64,000 nt of DNA from Flavobacterium enshiense (GCF_022836875.1 NZ_CP090376.1:372001-436000); one strand, 5' to 3'. Shown: positions 16,357 to 26,076, counted from the first letter of the stretch. Program-made: numbers and translations. Notes: generated by a model from the sequence alone, not told the origin.

Positions 16357-17589
16357 TTACGCTACTCTTTCGCCTTTTTTTAGTTGAATCACCGTTATTT
16401 CCGGCCAAATACCGACACGCCCGGGATAAGCATGAAAGCCAAACCCCCGGTTTACATAAATGTAGCGACCCATATTTTCGTATAATCCGGCCCATTGTTT
16501 ATACACATACTGCACCGGACTCCATCGGAGTATACCAGGAATTTCAATACCAAACTGCAATCCGTGGGTATGACCTGATAAGGTCAGTTGGTAATTATTT
16601 TCGTGATGCTGTACTTCCGCATCCCAGTGAGAAGGATCGTGGCTCATCAGGATTTTAAAGTCTTCTTTCTTAACTCCCACAGAAGCTTTATTCAGATCAC
16701 CTGCTTGCTTGAATTTCACGCCCCAGTTTTCAACACCTACCAGTGCAATTTCATCTTCCCCATTCTTGATTCTGACGTTTTCATTAAGCAACAGCTTAAA
16801 ATCAATCTGACCATACAAATCTTTTATTTCCTGAAAATTTTTATCTTTTGCTGCATTTGAAGGCCATTCAACATACTCCCCGTAATCGTGATTCCCCAAA
16901 ACGGAATACTTCCCGAATTTTGGCGTTTCGATTTTACGGAAAGTATCAATCCACGGATGCATTTCTACAGCATGTGTATTTACGATATCACCGGTAAAAA
17001 GAATCAAGTCAGATTTTTGCTGGTTCACCAAATCGATGGCGTATTCAATTTTTTCCGGATTATCAAAACTACCGCTGTGAATATCCGAAATCTGTGTAAT
17101 AGTCATACCATCAAAACTTTCCGGCAAGTCAGGAAAAAACAAGGTTTGACGGATTACTTTATAGTTGTATTTCCCCTTTGTCATTCCATACAAAAGCGAA
17201 GTAAACGGAATAGCAGCTATACCAAGAGCAACCTGACTGATAAATTTCCTTCTGCCCGGTATCGCTTCACTGATACTGTCAGCCTGCGTAAAATAGTTGA
17301 TAATTGTAGCAAACATTCTGAAAATGTCTTCCCCTAAAAGAATTACAGCCATCAATAACTTCGGAACAAGCATCAGTAAAAACAAGCCAATGGTAAAAAG
17401 CGATTGGGAATTCTGCCCTACTCTCCGGTCAAATTGACTGAACCCATACAGAATATATGCAAAAGCGAGAAAGCTAACGACCTGATAAACTATCAATATC
17501 CACCGTTCGCGGGTTATTGTTTTTACCGCCTGAAAAGCATAGAGCTCCACCAAAAGTAGTATAACCCCAATAAAGACTAAACGCATCAT
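16357..17589 (-). CDS. Membrane-anchored metallophosphoesterase
   Basis: About 410 residues from ATG 17589 (17586 is equally possible). Four hydrophobic segments (about 2-20, 30-50, 62-85 and 120-140) precede a calcineurin-like phosphoesterase domain. Metal-binding motifs are complete: ITQISDIHSG, FTGDIVN, GNHDYGEY, MSHDP and SGHTHGLQ. The family (YkuE/YaeI-like) acts on phosphoesters such as UDP-diacylglucosamine or cyclic nucleotides. The substrate here cannot be told from sequence, and the membrane anchor suggests a lipid-linked substrate. The gene is transcribed alone; a 252-base spacer to polA on its right holds no gene. Confidence 0.88.
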   Translation of the reverse strand: MMRLVFIGVILLLVELYAFQAVKTITRERWILIVYQVVSFLAFAYILYGFSQFDRRVGQNSQSLFTIGLFLLMLVPKLLMAVILLGEDIFRMFATIINYFTQADSISEAIPGRRKFISQVALGIAAIPFTSLLYGMTKGKYNYKVIRQTLFFPDLPESFDGMTITQISDIHSGSFDNPEKIEYAIDLVNQQKSDLILFTGDIVNTHAVEMHPWIDTFRKIETPKFGKYSVLGNHDYGEYVEWPSNAAKDKNFQEIKDLYGQIDFKLLLNENVRIKNGEDEIALVGVENWGVKFKQAGDLNKASVGVKKEDFKILMSHDPSHWDAEVQHHENNYQLTLSGHTHGLQFGIEIPGILRWSPVQYVYKQWAGLYENMGRYIYVNRGFGFHAYPGRVGIWPEITVIQLKKGERVA

Positions 17590-17841
17590 TTTTACTTTAA
17601 GAAACAACAAAGTAACAACTAATGATTACGGCTACAATGCTTAATTAGCTTTTTTTTAACTTCAATCGGCTCTGCAACAAAAACATGAGAACAGCACTAA
17701 CATTCTTGCAACGACAGCCAACTAAAAAGAGACCACTTTCAACAATTGACTTTACAACAGTACAAACCTATGTAATTAGGCTATGTCCTCAAATCCTGTC
17801 CTGATTTTTCATATATTTGAAGTCTTTAATCTAACGCAATC

Positions 17842-20676
17842 ATGTCGCAAAAACGCCTTTTCCTTTTAGATGCTTACGCCTTAATTTTCCGTGGCTATTA
17901 CGCTTTCATCAAAAATCCACGAATCAATTCCAAAGGAGTCGATACTTCGGCTGTACTAGGATTCATGAATTCGTTGCTTGATGTTATCAGACGTGAAAAA
18001 CCGGATCATTTGGCCGTGGCTTTCGACAAAGGAGGCAGTGTGGTACGCAGTGAAATGTTTGCCGAATATAAAGCCAACCGTGATGCGACTCCGGAAGCCA
18101 TTAAAATAGCTGTTCCCTACATACAGGATTTCCTTCGTGCTATGCATATTCCCATTATTGAAGAAGCTGGATACGAAGCCGATGATTTGATCGGAACATT
18201 GGCCAAACAAGCCGAGAAAGAAGGTTATCAGGTTTTCATGGTAACTCCCGATAAAGATTTCGGGCAATTGGTTTCCGAAAATATTTTCATGTACCGCCCT
18301 GCACGTTTAGGGAACGACATCGAAATTTGGGGTGTTCCGGAAGTATTGGAAAAATTTGAAATACAAGACCCTTTACAGGTAATTGATTATTTAGGCATGA
18401 TGGGTGATGCCGTTGACAACATTCCGGGATTACCGGGGGTGGGAGAAAAAACTGCGAAGAAATTATTGGCGGAATTTGGTTCCATGGAAAACCTACTTGC
18501 CAATACAGATAAATTGAAAGGCGCTTTGAAAACGAAAATCGAAGCCAACAAAGAACAGGGAGTCTTATCCAAAAAACTGGCCACCATCCTACTCGATTGC
18601 CCGGTAACGTTTAACGAAACCGATTATGAATTAAGTAAACCCGACGTAGAAAAAACCGACGCCCTTTTCATCGAACTGGAATTCCGTCAGATGCGAACCC
18701 AATTCGACAAACTTTTCGGCGGCGGTAAAGAATATGACGAAATAAATGGAAATGGAGACACTGCCCCAAAAGCAGCAAAGAAGACAGCTAAAAACGAGGA
18801 TCAGTTTTCGCTTTTTGACAGTGGCGACAGCGAAGCACCGGCAGGACATCATAGTTATTACAATACGCTTGAAAACACCAATCACCACTACGAAATCGTT
18901 CAGGGCAATTTGGGTGTTCAACTTTTCATGCAGACATTATTACAGCAGAAATCGGTTTGTTTCGACACCGAAACTACCGGAATCGATGCCCTTAATGCCG
19001 AATTGGTAGGAATGTCATTCTCCTGGGAAAAAGGAAAAGCATTCTACCTTCCGTTTCCACAAAATCAGGAAGAAGCCAAAGCTTTATTGCAAAAAATAGT
19101 ACCGTTTTTTGAAAATGAAGAAATCGAAAAAATCGGTCAAAACATAAAATACGACCTTAAAATACTGGCAAATTATGGCGTACCTGTAAAAGGAAAACTT
19201 TTCGACACCATGATTGCCCACTATCTGATTAATCCGGACATGCGTCACAATATGGACGTTTTATCGGAAACCTATTTAAAATATTCTCCGATGCCGATTG
19301 AAAACTTAATCGGTAAAAAAGGAAAAAACCAGAAATCGATGCGTGATGTACCTTTGGAAGACATCAAAGAATATGCAGCCGAAGATGCCGACATCACCTT
19401 ACAACTGAAAGAAGTTTTCGACCCAAAACTAGATAGTACTGGCACCAAAAAACTGTTCGAAGAAATCGAAATTCCGTTAATCGAAGTCCTAGCCGCGATG
19501 GAACGGGAAGGAATCCGTTTGGATGTGGATTATCTGAAATCGATGTCGAAAGATATGGATTTCGAAATCAAAGAGTTGGAGCAGAAAATTTATGAAACTG
19601 CCGGCGAGAAATTCAATCTGGCTTCACCGAAACAGTTGGGCGAAGTACTTTTCGATAAGATGAAAATCGGAGGCACTAAACAAAAGAAAACCAAAACCGG
19701 ACAATATGCAACCGGCGAGGAAGTACTGAGTTATTTGGCCAACGAACACGAAATCGTTCGTCAGATTCTCGAATGGCGCCAGATGGTAAAACTGCAAAGC
19801 ACTTACATCATATCCTTACCGGAACAGGTCGACGAAGGAACAAACCGCGTTCACACCGATTACATGCAGACGGTAGCAGCCACAGGTCGTTTGAGCTCAA
19901 ATAACCCGAATCTGCAGAACATCCCCATCCGTACCGAAAGAGGTCGACTAATCCGAAAAGCCTTTATAGCTAAAGACGAAAACTATACTCTATTATCTGC
20001 CGATTACTCTCAAATTGAATTGCGTGTCATTGCCGCCATGAGTGGTGAAGAAAACATGATAAAAGCCTTCCAGCACGGAGAGGACATTCATAAAAGTACA
20101 GCCGCCAAAGTGTTCCATGTGCCTTTGGAAGAAGTGACGAAAGAACAGCGTAGCCATGCCAAAACTGTGAACTTCGGAATCATTTACGGGGTTTCCGCTT
20201 TTGGATTGAGCAATCAGACGAATTTATCACGCAGTGAAAGTGCCGCTTTGATAGAAGCGTATTACAAAACCTATCCGAGATTGCGCGAATACATTAAGGA
20301 ACAGATTGAATTCGCCAGAAGCCATGGCTATGTACAAACCGTTTCCGGACGTCGCCGTTACCTGAAAGACATCAATTCAGCAAACGCAGTGGTGCGTGGT
20401 GCTGCCGAACGAAATGCCGTAAACGCGCCAATTCAGGGAAGTGCGGCCGATATCATCAAAATTGCGATGATCAATATCCACAAAAAACTGACTTCCGAAA
20501 ACTGGAAATCAAAAATGTTGTTACAGGTACACGATGAGCTTGTTTTCGACGTTCACAACAGCGAATTGGAAAAAATCAAACCGATGATCAAATACGAAAT
20601 GGAAAACGCTTTCAAATTAGCCGTTCCGTTCGAAGTGGATCTAGGAACCGGAAGAGACTGGCTGGAGGCACATTAA
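17842..20676 (+). CDS. polA: DNA polymerase I
   Basis: Repair and Okazaki-fragment polymerase, 944 residues. Residues 1-290 are the 5' nuclease (FLLDAYALIFRGYYAF, EADDLIGTLA, TPDKDFGQLV, then the helix-hairpin-helix GLPGVGEKTA). A charged linker (about 295-340) follows. The 3'-5' exonuclease is at about 350-530 and retains FDTETTG near 374, so proofreading residues are present. The polymerase domain shows motif A DYSQIELR (about 721), motif B with KTVNFGIIYG, and motif C QVHDELVF (about 896). A TATATTTG -7 element sits at 17812-17819. It is a single gene on the plus strand. Confidence 0.98.
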   Translation: MSQKRLFLLDAYALIFRGYYAFIKNPRINSKGVDTSAVLGFMNSLLDVIRREKPDHLAVAFDKGGSVVRSEMFAEYKANRDATPEAIKIAVPYIQDFLRAMHIPIIEEAGYEADDLIGTLAKQAEKEGYQVFMVTPDKDFGQLVSENIFMYRPARLGNDIEIWGVPEVLEKFEIQDPLQVIDYLGMMGDAVDNIPGLPGVGEKTAKKLLAEFGSMENLLANTDKLKGALKTKIEANKEQGVLSKKLATILLDCPVTFNETDYELSKPDVEKTDALFIELEFRQMRTQFDKLFGGGKEYDEINGNGDTAPKAAKKTAKNEDQFSLFDSGDSEAPAGHHSYYNTLENTNHHYEIVQGNLGVQLFMQTLLQQKSVCFDTETTGIDALNAELVGMSFSWEKGKAFYLPFPQNQEEAKALLQKIVPFFENEEIEKIGQNIKYDLKILANYGVPVKGKLFDTMIAHYLINPDMRHNMDVLSETYLKYSPMPIENLIGKKGKNQKSMRDVPLEDIKEYAAEDADITLQLKEVFDPKLDSTGTKKLFEEIEIPLIEVLAAMEREGIRLDVDYLKSMSKDMDFEIKELEQKIYETAGEKFNLASPKQLGEVLFDKMKIGGTKQKKTKTGQYATGEEVLSYLANEHEIVRQILEWRQMVKLQSTYIISLPEQVDEGTNRVHTDYMQTVAATGRLSSNNPNLQNIPIRTERGRLIRKAFIAKDENYTLLSADYSQIELRVIAAMSGEENMIKAFQHGEDIHKSTAAKVFHVPLEEVTKEQRSHAKTVNFGIIYGVSAFGLSNQTNLSRSESAALIEAYYKTYPRLREYIKEQIEFARSHGYVQTVSGRRRYLKDINSANAVVRGAAERNAVNAPIQGSAADIIKIAMINIHKKLTSENWKSKMLLQVHDELVFDVHNSELEKIKPMIKYEMENAFKLAVPFEVDLGTGRDWLEAH

Positions 20677-20749
20677 GAGCAGCAGTAGCAACCCTGAGCA
20701 ACAGTTTACAGAAGTAGATGCAGTTTACAAAACCATAAACACATTAATC

Positions 20750-22060
20750 ATGAAAAAAGTCCTTTTGGCAATTTCATTCTTTATCACACTGAATATTGCA
20801 GCCCAGGAGAACGCGCGTTTCCGAAAAATAGACAGCCTGCTTAGCTATCTGAACCATAACAACCGCTTTTTAGGACAAATCAGCATCCGCGAAGGAGATA
20901 ATGTGGTTTTTGAAAAAGCATACGGTTTACCTTCAGCCAAAAAGGAAGAGCAGCCCAACAAGAACACGAAATACAAGATAGGATCGGTCACCAAAACCTT
21001 CACAGCAGTGATGATCATGCAGCTTGTAGAAGAAAAAAGACTGAAACTTGACCAAACGCTTTCAAAATTTTACCCACAAATCCCCAATGCGGATAAAATC
21101 ACTATCAACGATTTATTACGCCATCGTTCCGGAATCGTCGACTATGTAAATGCCGACAGCACCACAAACATGACTGCATCCATCGGCAAAAAAGAAATGT
21201 TGACCAAGATTGCCGCCTATAAACCACTTTTCGCACCTAATTCCAAAGCAGAATACAGCAACTCCAACTATTACCTTTTAGGCTGTATCGTGGAAGACAT
21301 TACTAAAACATCCTATAAAGACAATTTGAAAAACAGGATTGTCGACAGGCTAAAGCTAAAAAACACCTATATAGTAGACAAAGTCGATCCAAAACGAAAC
21401 GAAGCATTGTCCTATTCTTATAAAGGAGAACAATGGCAAGCCGTCCCGGAATGGGACATGTCATTACCGTTTGCTGCCGGATCCATTTCCTCAACAGCTA
21501 ACGACCTGACCATGTTGTTACGCAGTATCTTTAACGGCAAACTGTTGAAACCAACATCAGTAGACGAAATGACACAACTAAAAGAAAGTTACGGCATCGG
21601 ACTGGTGACATTTCCTTTTGGAGAGCGCAAATTTTTCGGTCATACGGGAGGTATCGAAGGTTATAAATCGGTAGTCGGGTATTATCCGGCCGAAAAACTC
21701 GGCGTTTCCTTAATCGTGAACGGCGACAACTACAACCGAAACGACATCATGATTGGTATCCTGAGCATCTATTACAAAATGCCATATACATTTCCGAATC
21801 TGAAAACGGTGAAAGTCGATGAAAAAATCCTTAAATCATATGAAGGAACTTATTCATCAAAAGAAATCCCCATGAAGATCAACATTAAAGTAGATAAAGG
21901 ACAGATCATTGCACAAGCTACCGGACAAGGGGCTTTCCCTTTAAATGCGGTTAGCGAAACGGAATTTGTCTTTGATCCGGGCGGCGTGAACATGACATTC
22001 GGCCAAAAAACAATGGTATTAAAGCAGGGAGGCATGGAAATTAAGTTTAACAAAGAGTAA
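20750..22060 (+). CDS. Exported serine hydrolase, class C beta-lactamase fold
   Basis: A 436-residue protein with a signal peptide (MKKVLLAISFFITLNIAAQ). The beta-lactamase/D-alanyl-D-alanine carboxypeptidase motifs are present: SxxK as GSVTKTF (about residue 77), YSN in EYSNSNYY (about 168), and HTGG near 299 in the place of KTG. The last 90 residues form a separate lipocalin-like DUF3471-type domain. Such proteins are peptidases or esterases of the periplasm or surface. HTGG rather than KTG is common in esterase/aminopeptidase members and argues against a true beta-lactamase. It follows polA by 73 bases and may be transcribed independently. Confidence 0.85.
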   Translation: MKKVLLAISFFITLNIAAQENARFRKIDSLLSYLNHNNRFLGQISIREGDNVVFEKAYGLPSAKKEEQPNKNTKYKIGSVTKTFTAVMIMQLVEEKRLKLDQTLSKFYPQIPNADKITINDLLRHRSGIVDYVNADSTTNMTASIGKKEMLTKIAAYKPLFAPNSKAEYSNSNYYLLGCIVEDITKTSYKDNLKNRIVDRLKLKNTYIVDKVDPKRNEALSYSYKGEQWQAVPEWDMSLPFAAGSISSTANDLTMLLRSIFNGKLLKPTSVDEMTQLKESYGIGLVTFPFGERKFFGHTGGIEGYKSVVGYYPAEKLGVSLIVNGDNYNRNDIMIGILSIYYKMPYTFPNLKTVKVDEKILKSYEGTYSSKEIPMKINIKVDKGQIIAQATGQGAFPLNAVSETEFVFDPGGVNMTFGQKTMVLKQGGMEIKFNKE

Positions 22061-22131
22061 CAATTTCCACATACAAACCTAACAATCAACTAGTCGTCTG
22101 ACAATCAACTTATAAAATTATCCCCCGTGAG

Positions 22132-22162
22132 TTTGTATAATAAATAAATAATTGTACTTTTG
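22132..22162 (+). promoter_or_regulatory. rplM: Promoter of the rplM-rpsI operon
   Basis: TTTG (22132-22135), exactly 19 bases, TACTTTTG (22155-22162): a perfect match to the Bacteroidota consensus. The start would lie near 22168, giving a leader of about 40 bases. That leader includes a short hairpin, TCCC paired with GGGA (about 22167-22182). Confidence 0.9.
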
Positions 22163-22208
22163 CACTCCCTTTATTGGGGATGGAATGTTTAATTAAAATA
22201 AAAAAAAC

Positions 22209-22664
22209 GTGGACAATTTAAGCTACAAGACAGTATCAGTAAACAAAGCGGGTGCTCAGAAAGAGTGGATCGTTGTGGATGCTGAAGGTCATAACTTAGG
22301 TCGTTTTGCTTCTAAAGTTGCAATGCTTTTAAGAGGTAAATACAAACCGAGTTATACACCGCATGTGGACTGTGGAGACAACGTAATCGTTATCAACGCA
22401 GAGAAAATCAACCTAACAGGTAACAAATTAGACGACAAAATTTACATGCGTCACACTGGTTACCCAGGAGGTCAAAGAACTTTAACTGCTAGAGTACAGC
22501 AACAGAAAAACCCAGCTGTAATAGTAGAGAAAGCTGTAAAAGGAATGCTACCTAAAAACAAATTAGGTGCTGAGTTATTCCGCAATTTGAACGTATATGT
22601 AGGTTCTGAGCACAAACATGAAGCTCAACAACCTAAAACTGTAAACTTAAACGATCTTAAGTAA
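22209..22664 (+). CDS. rplM: 50S ribosomal protein L13
   Basis: Large-subunit protein that binds 23S rRNA early in assembly; 151 residues with a GTG start. The family signature is clear: [48 protein letters not shown] and [11 protein letters not shown]. The GTG is chosen because the N-terminal residues align with the family and no ATG lies near. Its stop overlaps the rpsI start by one base (TAATG), indicating coupled translation. Confidence 0.98.
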   Translation: MDNLSYKTVSVNKAGAQKEWIVVDAEGHNLGRFASKVAMLLRGKYKPSYTPHVDCGDNVIVINAEKINLTGNKLDDKIYMRHTGYPGGQRTLTARVQQQKNPAVIVEKAVKGMLPKNKLGAELFRNLNVYVGSEHKHEAQQPKTVNLNDLK

Positions 22665-23050
22665 TGGGAGTTATTCACAAAATCGGTAGAAGAAAGTGTG
22701 CTGTGGCACGTGTTTATGTTACTGAAGGATCAGGAAACATCACCGTAAACAAAAAAGATTTCGCAACTTACTTCCCAACTGCTACATTACAGTACAAAGT
22801 AATGCAACCTCTTTCTATGACTGAGAACGCATCTAACTTTGACGTAAAAGTTAATGTATATGGTGGTGGTACTACAGGACAAGCTGAGGCTGTTCGTATG
22901 GCTATCGCAAGAGCAATGTGCGAAGTAGAAGCTGAAAACAGAGCAATCTTAAAACCAGAAGGTTTACTAACTCGTGACCCTCGTATGGTTGAGCGTAAGA
23001 AATTCGGTCAGAAGAAAGCTCGTAAGAGATTCCAGTTCTCTAAACGTTAA
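22664..23050 (+). CDS. rpsI: 30S ribosomal protein S9
   Basis: Small-subunit protein whose C-terminal tail reaches the P-site tRNA; 128 residues. It has [13 protein letters not shown] at the start, [18 protein letters not shown] in the middle and the basic tail ending QFSKR. It is cotranscribed and translationally coupled with rplM. Confidence 0.98.
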   Translation: MGVIHKIGRRKCAVARVYVTEGSGNITVNKKDFATYFPTATLQYKVMQPLSMTENASNFDVKVNVYGGGTTGQAEAVRMAIARAMCEVEAENRAILKPEGLLTRDPRMVERKKFGQKKARKRFQFSKR

Positions 23051-23089
23051 TATTTATTATTATTTAAAAACACTAAGTTTTTGTTGCTC

Positions 23090-23105
23090 TCCCATTGAGG
23101 TGGGA
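23090..23105 (+). promoter_or_regulatory. Hairpin in the rpsI-rpsB spacer, candidate rpsB leader element
   Basis: TCCCA pairs with TGGGA around a six-base loop, about 84 bases before the rpsB ATG. It resembles the small TCCC/GGGA hairpin before rplM. No T run follows, so it is not a simple terminator. Confidence 0.35.
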
Positions 23106-23188
23106 ATTAGTTTAGCATCTAAATGGTTAAGACCGAGACAATCGCTACTAAATCATTGCTAATACACAAGAACGTAAACTATTACAAA

Positions 23189-23953
23189 ATGGCAAACAAA
23201 GTAGAAGTTAAAGAATTACTAGAAGCAGGTGTTCACTTCGGACACATGACTAGAAAATGGGACCCAAACATGGCTCCTTACATCTATATGGAGCGTAATG
23301 GTATTCACATTATCAATCTATATAAAACTGCAGCTAAAATCGAAGAAGCTAACGAAGCTTTGAAAAAAATCGCTGCATCTGGTAGAAAAGTACTTTTCGT
23401 AGCTACCAAAAAACAAGCTAAAGATATCGTTGCAGAAAAAGCTGCAGCAGCAAACATGCCTTACATCACTGAAAGATGGCCAGGTGGTATGTTGACTAAC
23501 TTCGTTACTATCCGTAAAGCTGTTAAGAAAATGGCTTCTATCGATAAAATGAAGAAAGACGGTACTTTCATGACTTTATCTAAAAAAGAACGTTTACAAG
23601 TAGATCGTCTACGTGCTAAATTGGAAAAGAACTTAGGTTCTATTGCAGACATGACAAGACTTCCTGCTGCGTTATTCGTTGTAGATATCAAAGCAGAACA
23701 CATCGCTGTTAAAGAAGCTCAAAAATTAAACATTCCAGTTTTCGCTATGGTAGATACCAACTCTGACCCACGTCAGGTTGACTATGTTATCCCAGCAAAC
23801 GATGATGCTTCAAAATCAATCGACAAAGTTTTATCTTTAGTATCTGGCGCTATCATTGAAGGACTTTCTGATAGAAAATCTGACAAAGAAGAGCAACCAG
23901 CTGGAGAAGTAGCAGCAGCTCAAACTGAAGCAACAACTTCAACTGAAGAATAA
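23189..23953 (+). CDS. rpsB: 30S ribosomal protein S2
   Basis: 254 residues from the ATG at 23189. A longer reading from 23123 adds 22 non-homologous residues and is rejected. The S2 signature is present: LEAGVHFGHMTRKWDPNM, IYMERNGIHIINL, VLFVATKKQA, ERWPGGMLTNF, and IPVFAMVDTNSDP near the end, followed by an acidic Ala/Glu/Thr tail. It is required on the 30S for bS1 binding in other bacteria. It lies between rpsI and tsf, a conserved order. Confidence 0.97.
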   Translation: MANKVEVKELLEAGVHFGHMTRKWDPNMAPYIYMERNGIHIINLYKTAAKIEEANEALKKIAASGRKVLFVATKKQAKDIVAEKAAAANMPYITERWPGGMLTNFVTIRKAVKKMASIDKMKKDGTFMTLSKKERLQVDRLRAKLEKNLGSIADMTRLPAALFVVDIKAEHIAVKEAQKLNIPVFAMVDTNSDPRQVDYVIPANDDASKSIDKVLSLVSGAIIEGLSDRKSDKEEQPAGEVAAAQTEATTSTEE

Positions 23954-23964
23954 ATAAAAAATTA

Positions 23965-24057
23965 ATTCCAAATTTTAAATTCCAAGCTCCAATCAAAATC
24001 TGTAACGTTTCGTTCATGATTTGAAAACATTGGAATCAAGGATTTGAGATTTGGAAT
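23965..24057. repeat. Imperfect inverted repeat in the rpsB-tsf spacer
   Basis: The left arm (23965-23992) begins ATTCCAAAT and the right arm (24030-24057) ends ATTTGGAAT. Aligned as reverse complements, about 20 of 28 positions match. The spacer between the arms is about 37 bases. It could form a long hairpin in the mRNA between S2 and EF-Ts; I see no T run that would make it a terminator. Confidence 0.55.
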
Positions 24058-24092
24058 TTTTACTTTTAACACAAATTAAATTTTATAAAACT

Positions 24093-24914
24093 ATGGCAAC
24101 AATAACTGCTGCAGACGTAAATAAATTAAGAACCATCACCGGAGCTGGTATGATGGATTGTAAAAAAGCATTAGTGGAAGCTGATGGAGATTTCGATTTA
24201 GCTATCGAAAACTTACGTAAAAAAGGTCAAAAAGTAGCTGCTAACCGTTCTGACAGAGAATCTACAGAAGGTGCTGCTATCGCTGTGGTAAACGCTGACA
24301 ACACCGCTGGTGTAGTTATCACTTTGAACTGTGAGACTGACTTCGTTGGTAAAAATGAAGGTTTCGTAAAATTAGCTACAGATTTAGCTAACCAAGCGTT
24401 AAACTACGCTGATAAAGATGCTTTCTTAGCTTCTGATTTCGGTGGTATCACAGTTAACGAAAAATTAATCGAGCAAACTGGTGTTATCGGTGAAAAAATT
24501 GAAGTAGGTCAGTTCGAGCGTTTAGAAGGTGCTTTCGTAGGATCTTACATCCACGCTGGAAAAATCGCTACTTTAGTTGCTTTATCAGCTAACGTTAATG
24601 GTGGTGACGAAGCTGCTAAAAACGTAGCTATGCAAGCTGCTGCGATGAACCCAATCGCTTTAGATGAGGCTGGAGTTGATGCTTCTATCATCGAAAAAGA
24701 AATCGAAATCGCTAAAGAACAATTACGTGCTGAGGGAAAACCAGAAGCTATGTTAGACAACATCGCTAAAGGAAAAATCCAACGTTTCTACAAAGACAAC
24801 ACTTTGGTAAACCAGGATTTCATCAAAGACGGTTCTATGAGCGTTGCTTCATACATCAAAACTGTTGATGGTGGTTTAACTGTTACAGGTTTCAGACGTG
24901 TAGCTTTAGGATAA
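24093..24914 (+). CDS. tsf: Translation elongation factor Ts
   Basis: Guanine-nucleotide exchange factor for EF-Tu; 273 residues from the ATG at 24093 (a start at 24051 would add 14 unrelated residues). The UBA-like N-terminus has RTITGAGMMDCKKAL and the core has NCETDFVGKNEGFV, the EF-Tu-binding signature. The dimerisation part is shorter than in several flavobacterial homologues of about 320 residues that I recall, but all core segments are present and the end ITGFRRVALG-like segment is normal. It is followed by a terminator. Confidence 0.97.
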   Translation: MATITAADVNKLRTITGAGMMDCKKALVEADGDFDLAIENLRKKGQKVAANRSDRESTEGAAIAVVNADNTAGVVITLNCETDFVGKNEGFVKLATDLANQALNYADKDAFLASDFGGITVNEKLIEQTGVIGEKIEVGQFERLEGAFVGSYIHAGKIATLVALSANVNGGDEAAKNVAMQAAAMNPIALDEAGVDASIIEKEIEIAKEQLRAEGKPEAMLDNIAKGKIQRFYKDNTLVNQDFIKDGSMSVASYIKTVDGGLTVTGFRRVALG

Positions 24915-24935
24915 TCCATCCTAACTTATATAACG

Positions 24936-24966
24936 AAAACCTCAGTCGAAAGACTGGGGTTTTTTT
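24936..24966 (+). terminator. Terminator after tsf
   Basis: ACCTCAGTC pairs with GACTGGGGT (one G-U pair) around a four-base loop, with A before and seven T after. Confidence 0.9.
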
Positions 24967-25006
24967 ATTCTCCGAAATAACGTACATTTGGTTTTAAACC
25001 CAATTT

Positions 25007-25675
25007 ATGTTCAAAACCAAAAAAGACATTGTCTACATCATATTGGCCGGCATTTTCATCACCAATGCCATTGTAGCCGAATTAACCGGCGGAAAACTCA
25101 TCCAGATTGGCCCTTTCATAATGAGTATCGGTATTTTGCCCTGGCCAATTGTTTTCATCACCACAGATATCATCAATGAACATTTTGGTCGCGATGGCGT
25201 AAAGAAATTGTCTTTTATAACCGCAGGATTGTTTGCCTATTGCATACTCGTCCTCTTTATCGGTACCAAAATCCCAGCCTTTGAAACCGGAGAAACCGTG
25301 AATGACGAACAATTCTATGCCGTATTTGGGCAAGGTTTATTCATTATGGTCGCGAGCATCATTGCTTTTTTGGTTTCCCAATTAATCGACGTAAGCATCT
25401 TTTGGTTTTTAAGAAACAAAACCGGAAAAAAAATGATTTGGCTGCGAAGTACCGGTTCGACCATATTCTCCCAATTAATTGACAGTTTCATTGTGACCGG
25501 AATCGCTTTTTGGCTGACCGGAAAGATCACAACCACCCAATACCTGAATATGTCGGCTACTGGCTACGTTTTCAAATTAATCCTCGCCGTTGTTTTAACA
25601 CCTCTAATCTATCTGGGCCACTACGTTATTGACAGATATTTGAATGAAACAAATTCCGAAACTGACATTCAATAA
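25007..25675 (+). CDS. Queuosine precursor transporter (YhhQ/VUT family)
   Basis: A 222-residue inner-membrane protein with about six hydrophobic segments. The family pattern is visible: NAIVAELTGGKLIQIG (residues 20-35), then PWPIVFITTDIINEHFG near 48-64 and a later SQLIDVSIFWFLRNKTG. YhhQ proteins import preQ0/preQ1 for tRNA queuosine synthesis. No queuosine synthesis gene is visible in this window to support the context. The gene is preceded by the tsf terminator and probably monocistronic. Confidence 0.88.
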   Translation: MFKTKKDIVYIILAGIFITNAIVAELTGGKLIQIGPFIMSIGILPWPIVFITTDIINEHFGRDGVKKLSFITAGLFAYCILVLFIGTKIPAFETGETVNDEQFYAVFGQGLFIMVASIIAFLVSQLIDVSIFWFLRNKTGKKMIWLRSTGSTIFSQLIDSFIVTGIAFWLTGKITTTQYLNMSATGYVFKLILAVVLTPLIYLGHYVIDRYLNETNSETDIQ

Positions 25676-25812
25676 TTCAAATAGAGATTTATCAAAGTAT
25701 CTTGCGCATTTTAACCCAAAATTCTCTCATTTCAACAAAAAAAAAAAAATACCAATATTGATTATCAGCACATTAATTAAATTTAACATATTAACTATTA
25801 AATTTACAAAAT

Positions 25813-26061
25813 ATGAAAAAGTATGTATTACTATTGGGAGCAGTGGGAGCTGTGCTGATTGCATTTGCATTTACCACAAACATAAAACAAAACGACCAGG
25901 AAGACAAAATGACTATTTGCCACTATCCACATGCAAATCAAACTAAAGTTAACGAAATAACAATTAGTAAAAAAGGATGGCCAACTCACCAAGCCCATGG
26001 CGATTATGAGAAAATACCTGGCTACCCCTGTGCATGCATAATAGTGCAAGACCCCGAATAG
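25813..26061 (+). CDS. Small exported protein with CHxP...AHxxHGD motif
   Basis: An 82-residue protein. Residues 1-22 form a signal peptide or N-terminal anchor (YVLLLGAVGAVLIAFAF). The mature part has four Cys/His clusters in a recognisable order: ICHYPHAN, a short EITISKKGW strand, HQAHGDYE, then CACIIV. The same CHxPxGN...AHxxHGD pattern occurs at the ends of many large secreted bacterial proteins. Here it stands as an isolated mini-domain. The His and Cys could bind a metal, which is an inference. It has an AT-rich 137-base leader and its own terminator. Function is unknown. Confidence 0.65.
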   Translation: MKKYVLLLGAVGAVLIAFAFTTNIKQNDQEDKMTICHYPHANQTKVNEITISKKGWPTHQAHGDYEKIPGYPCACIIVQDPE

Positions 26062-26076
26062 TCTACTAAAAAAAAT

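Noticed and set aside
25644..25946. A 100-codon plus-strand frame overlapping the queuosine transporter end and the small exported protein
   Set aside because: It uses the wrong frame for both neighbours, and the in-frame 82-residue protein with a signal peptide is far better supported.
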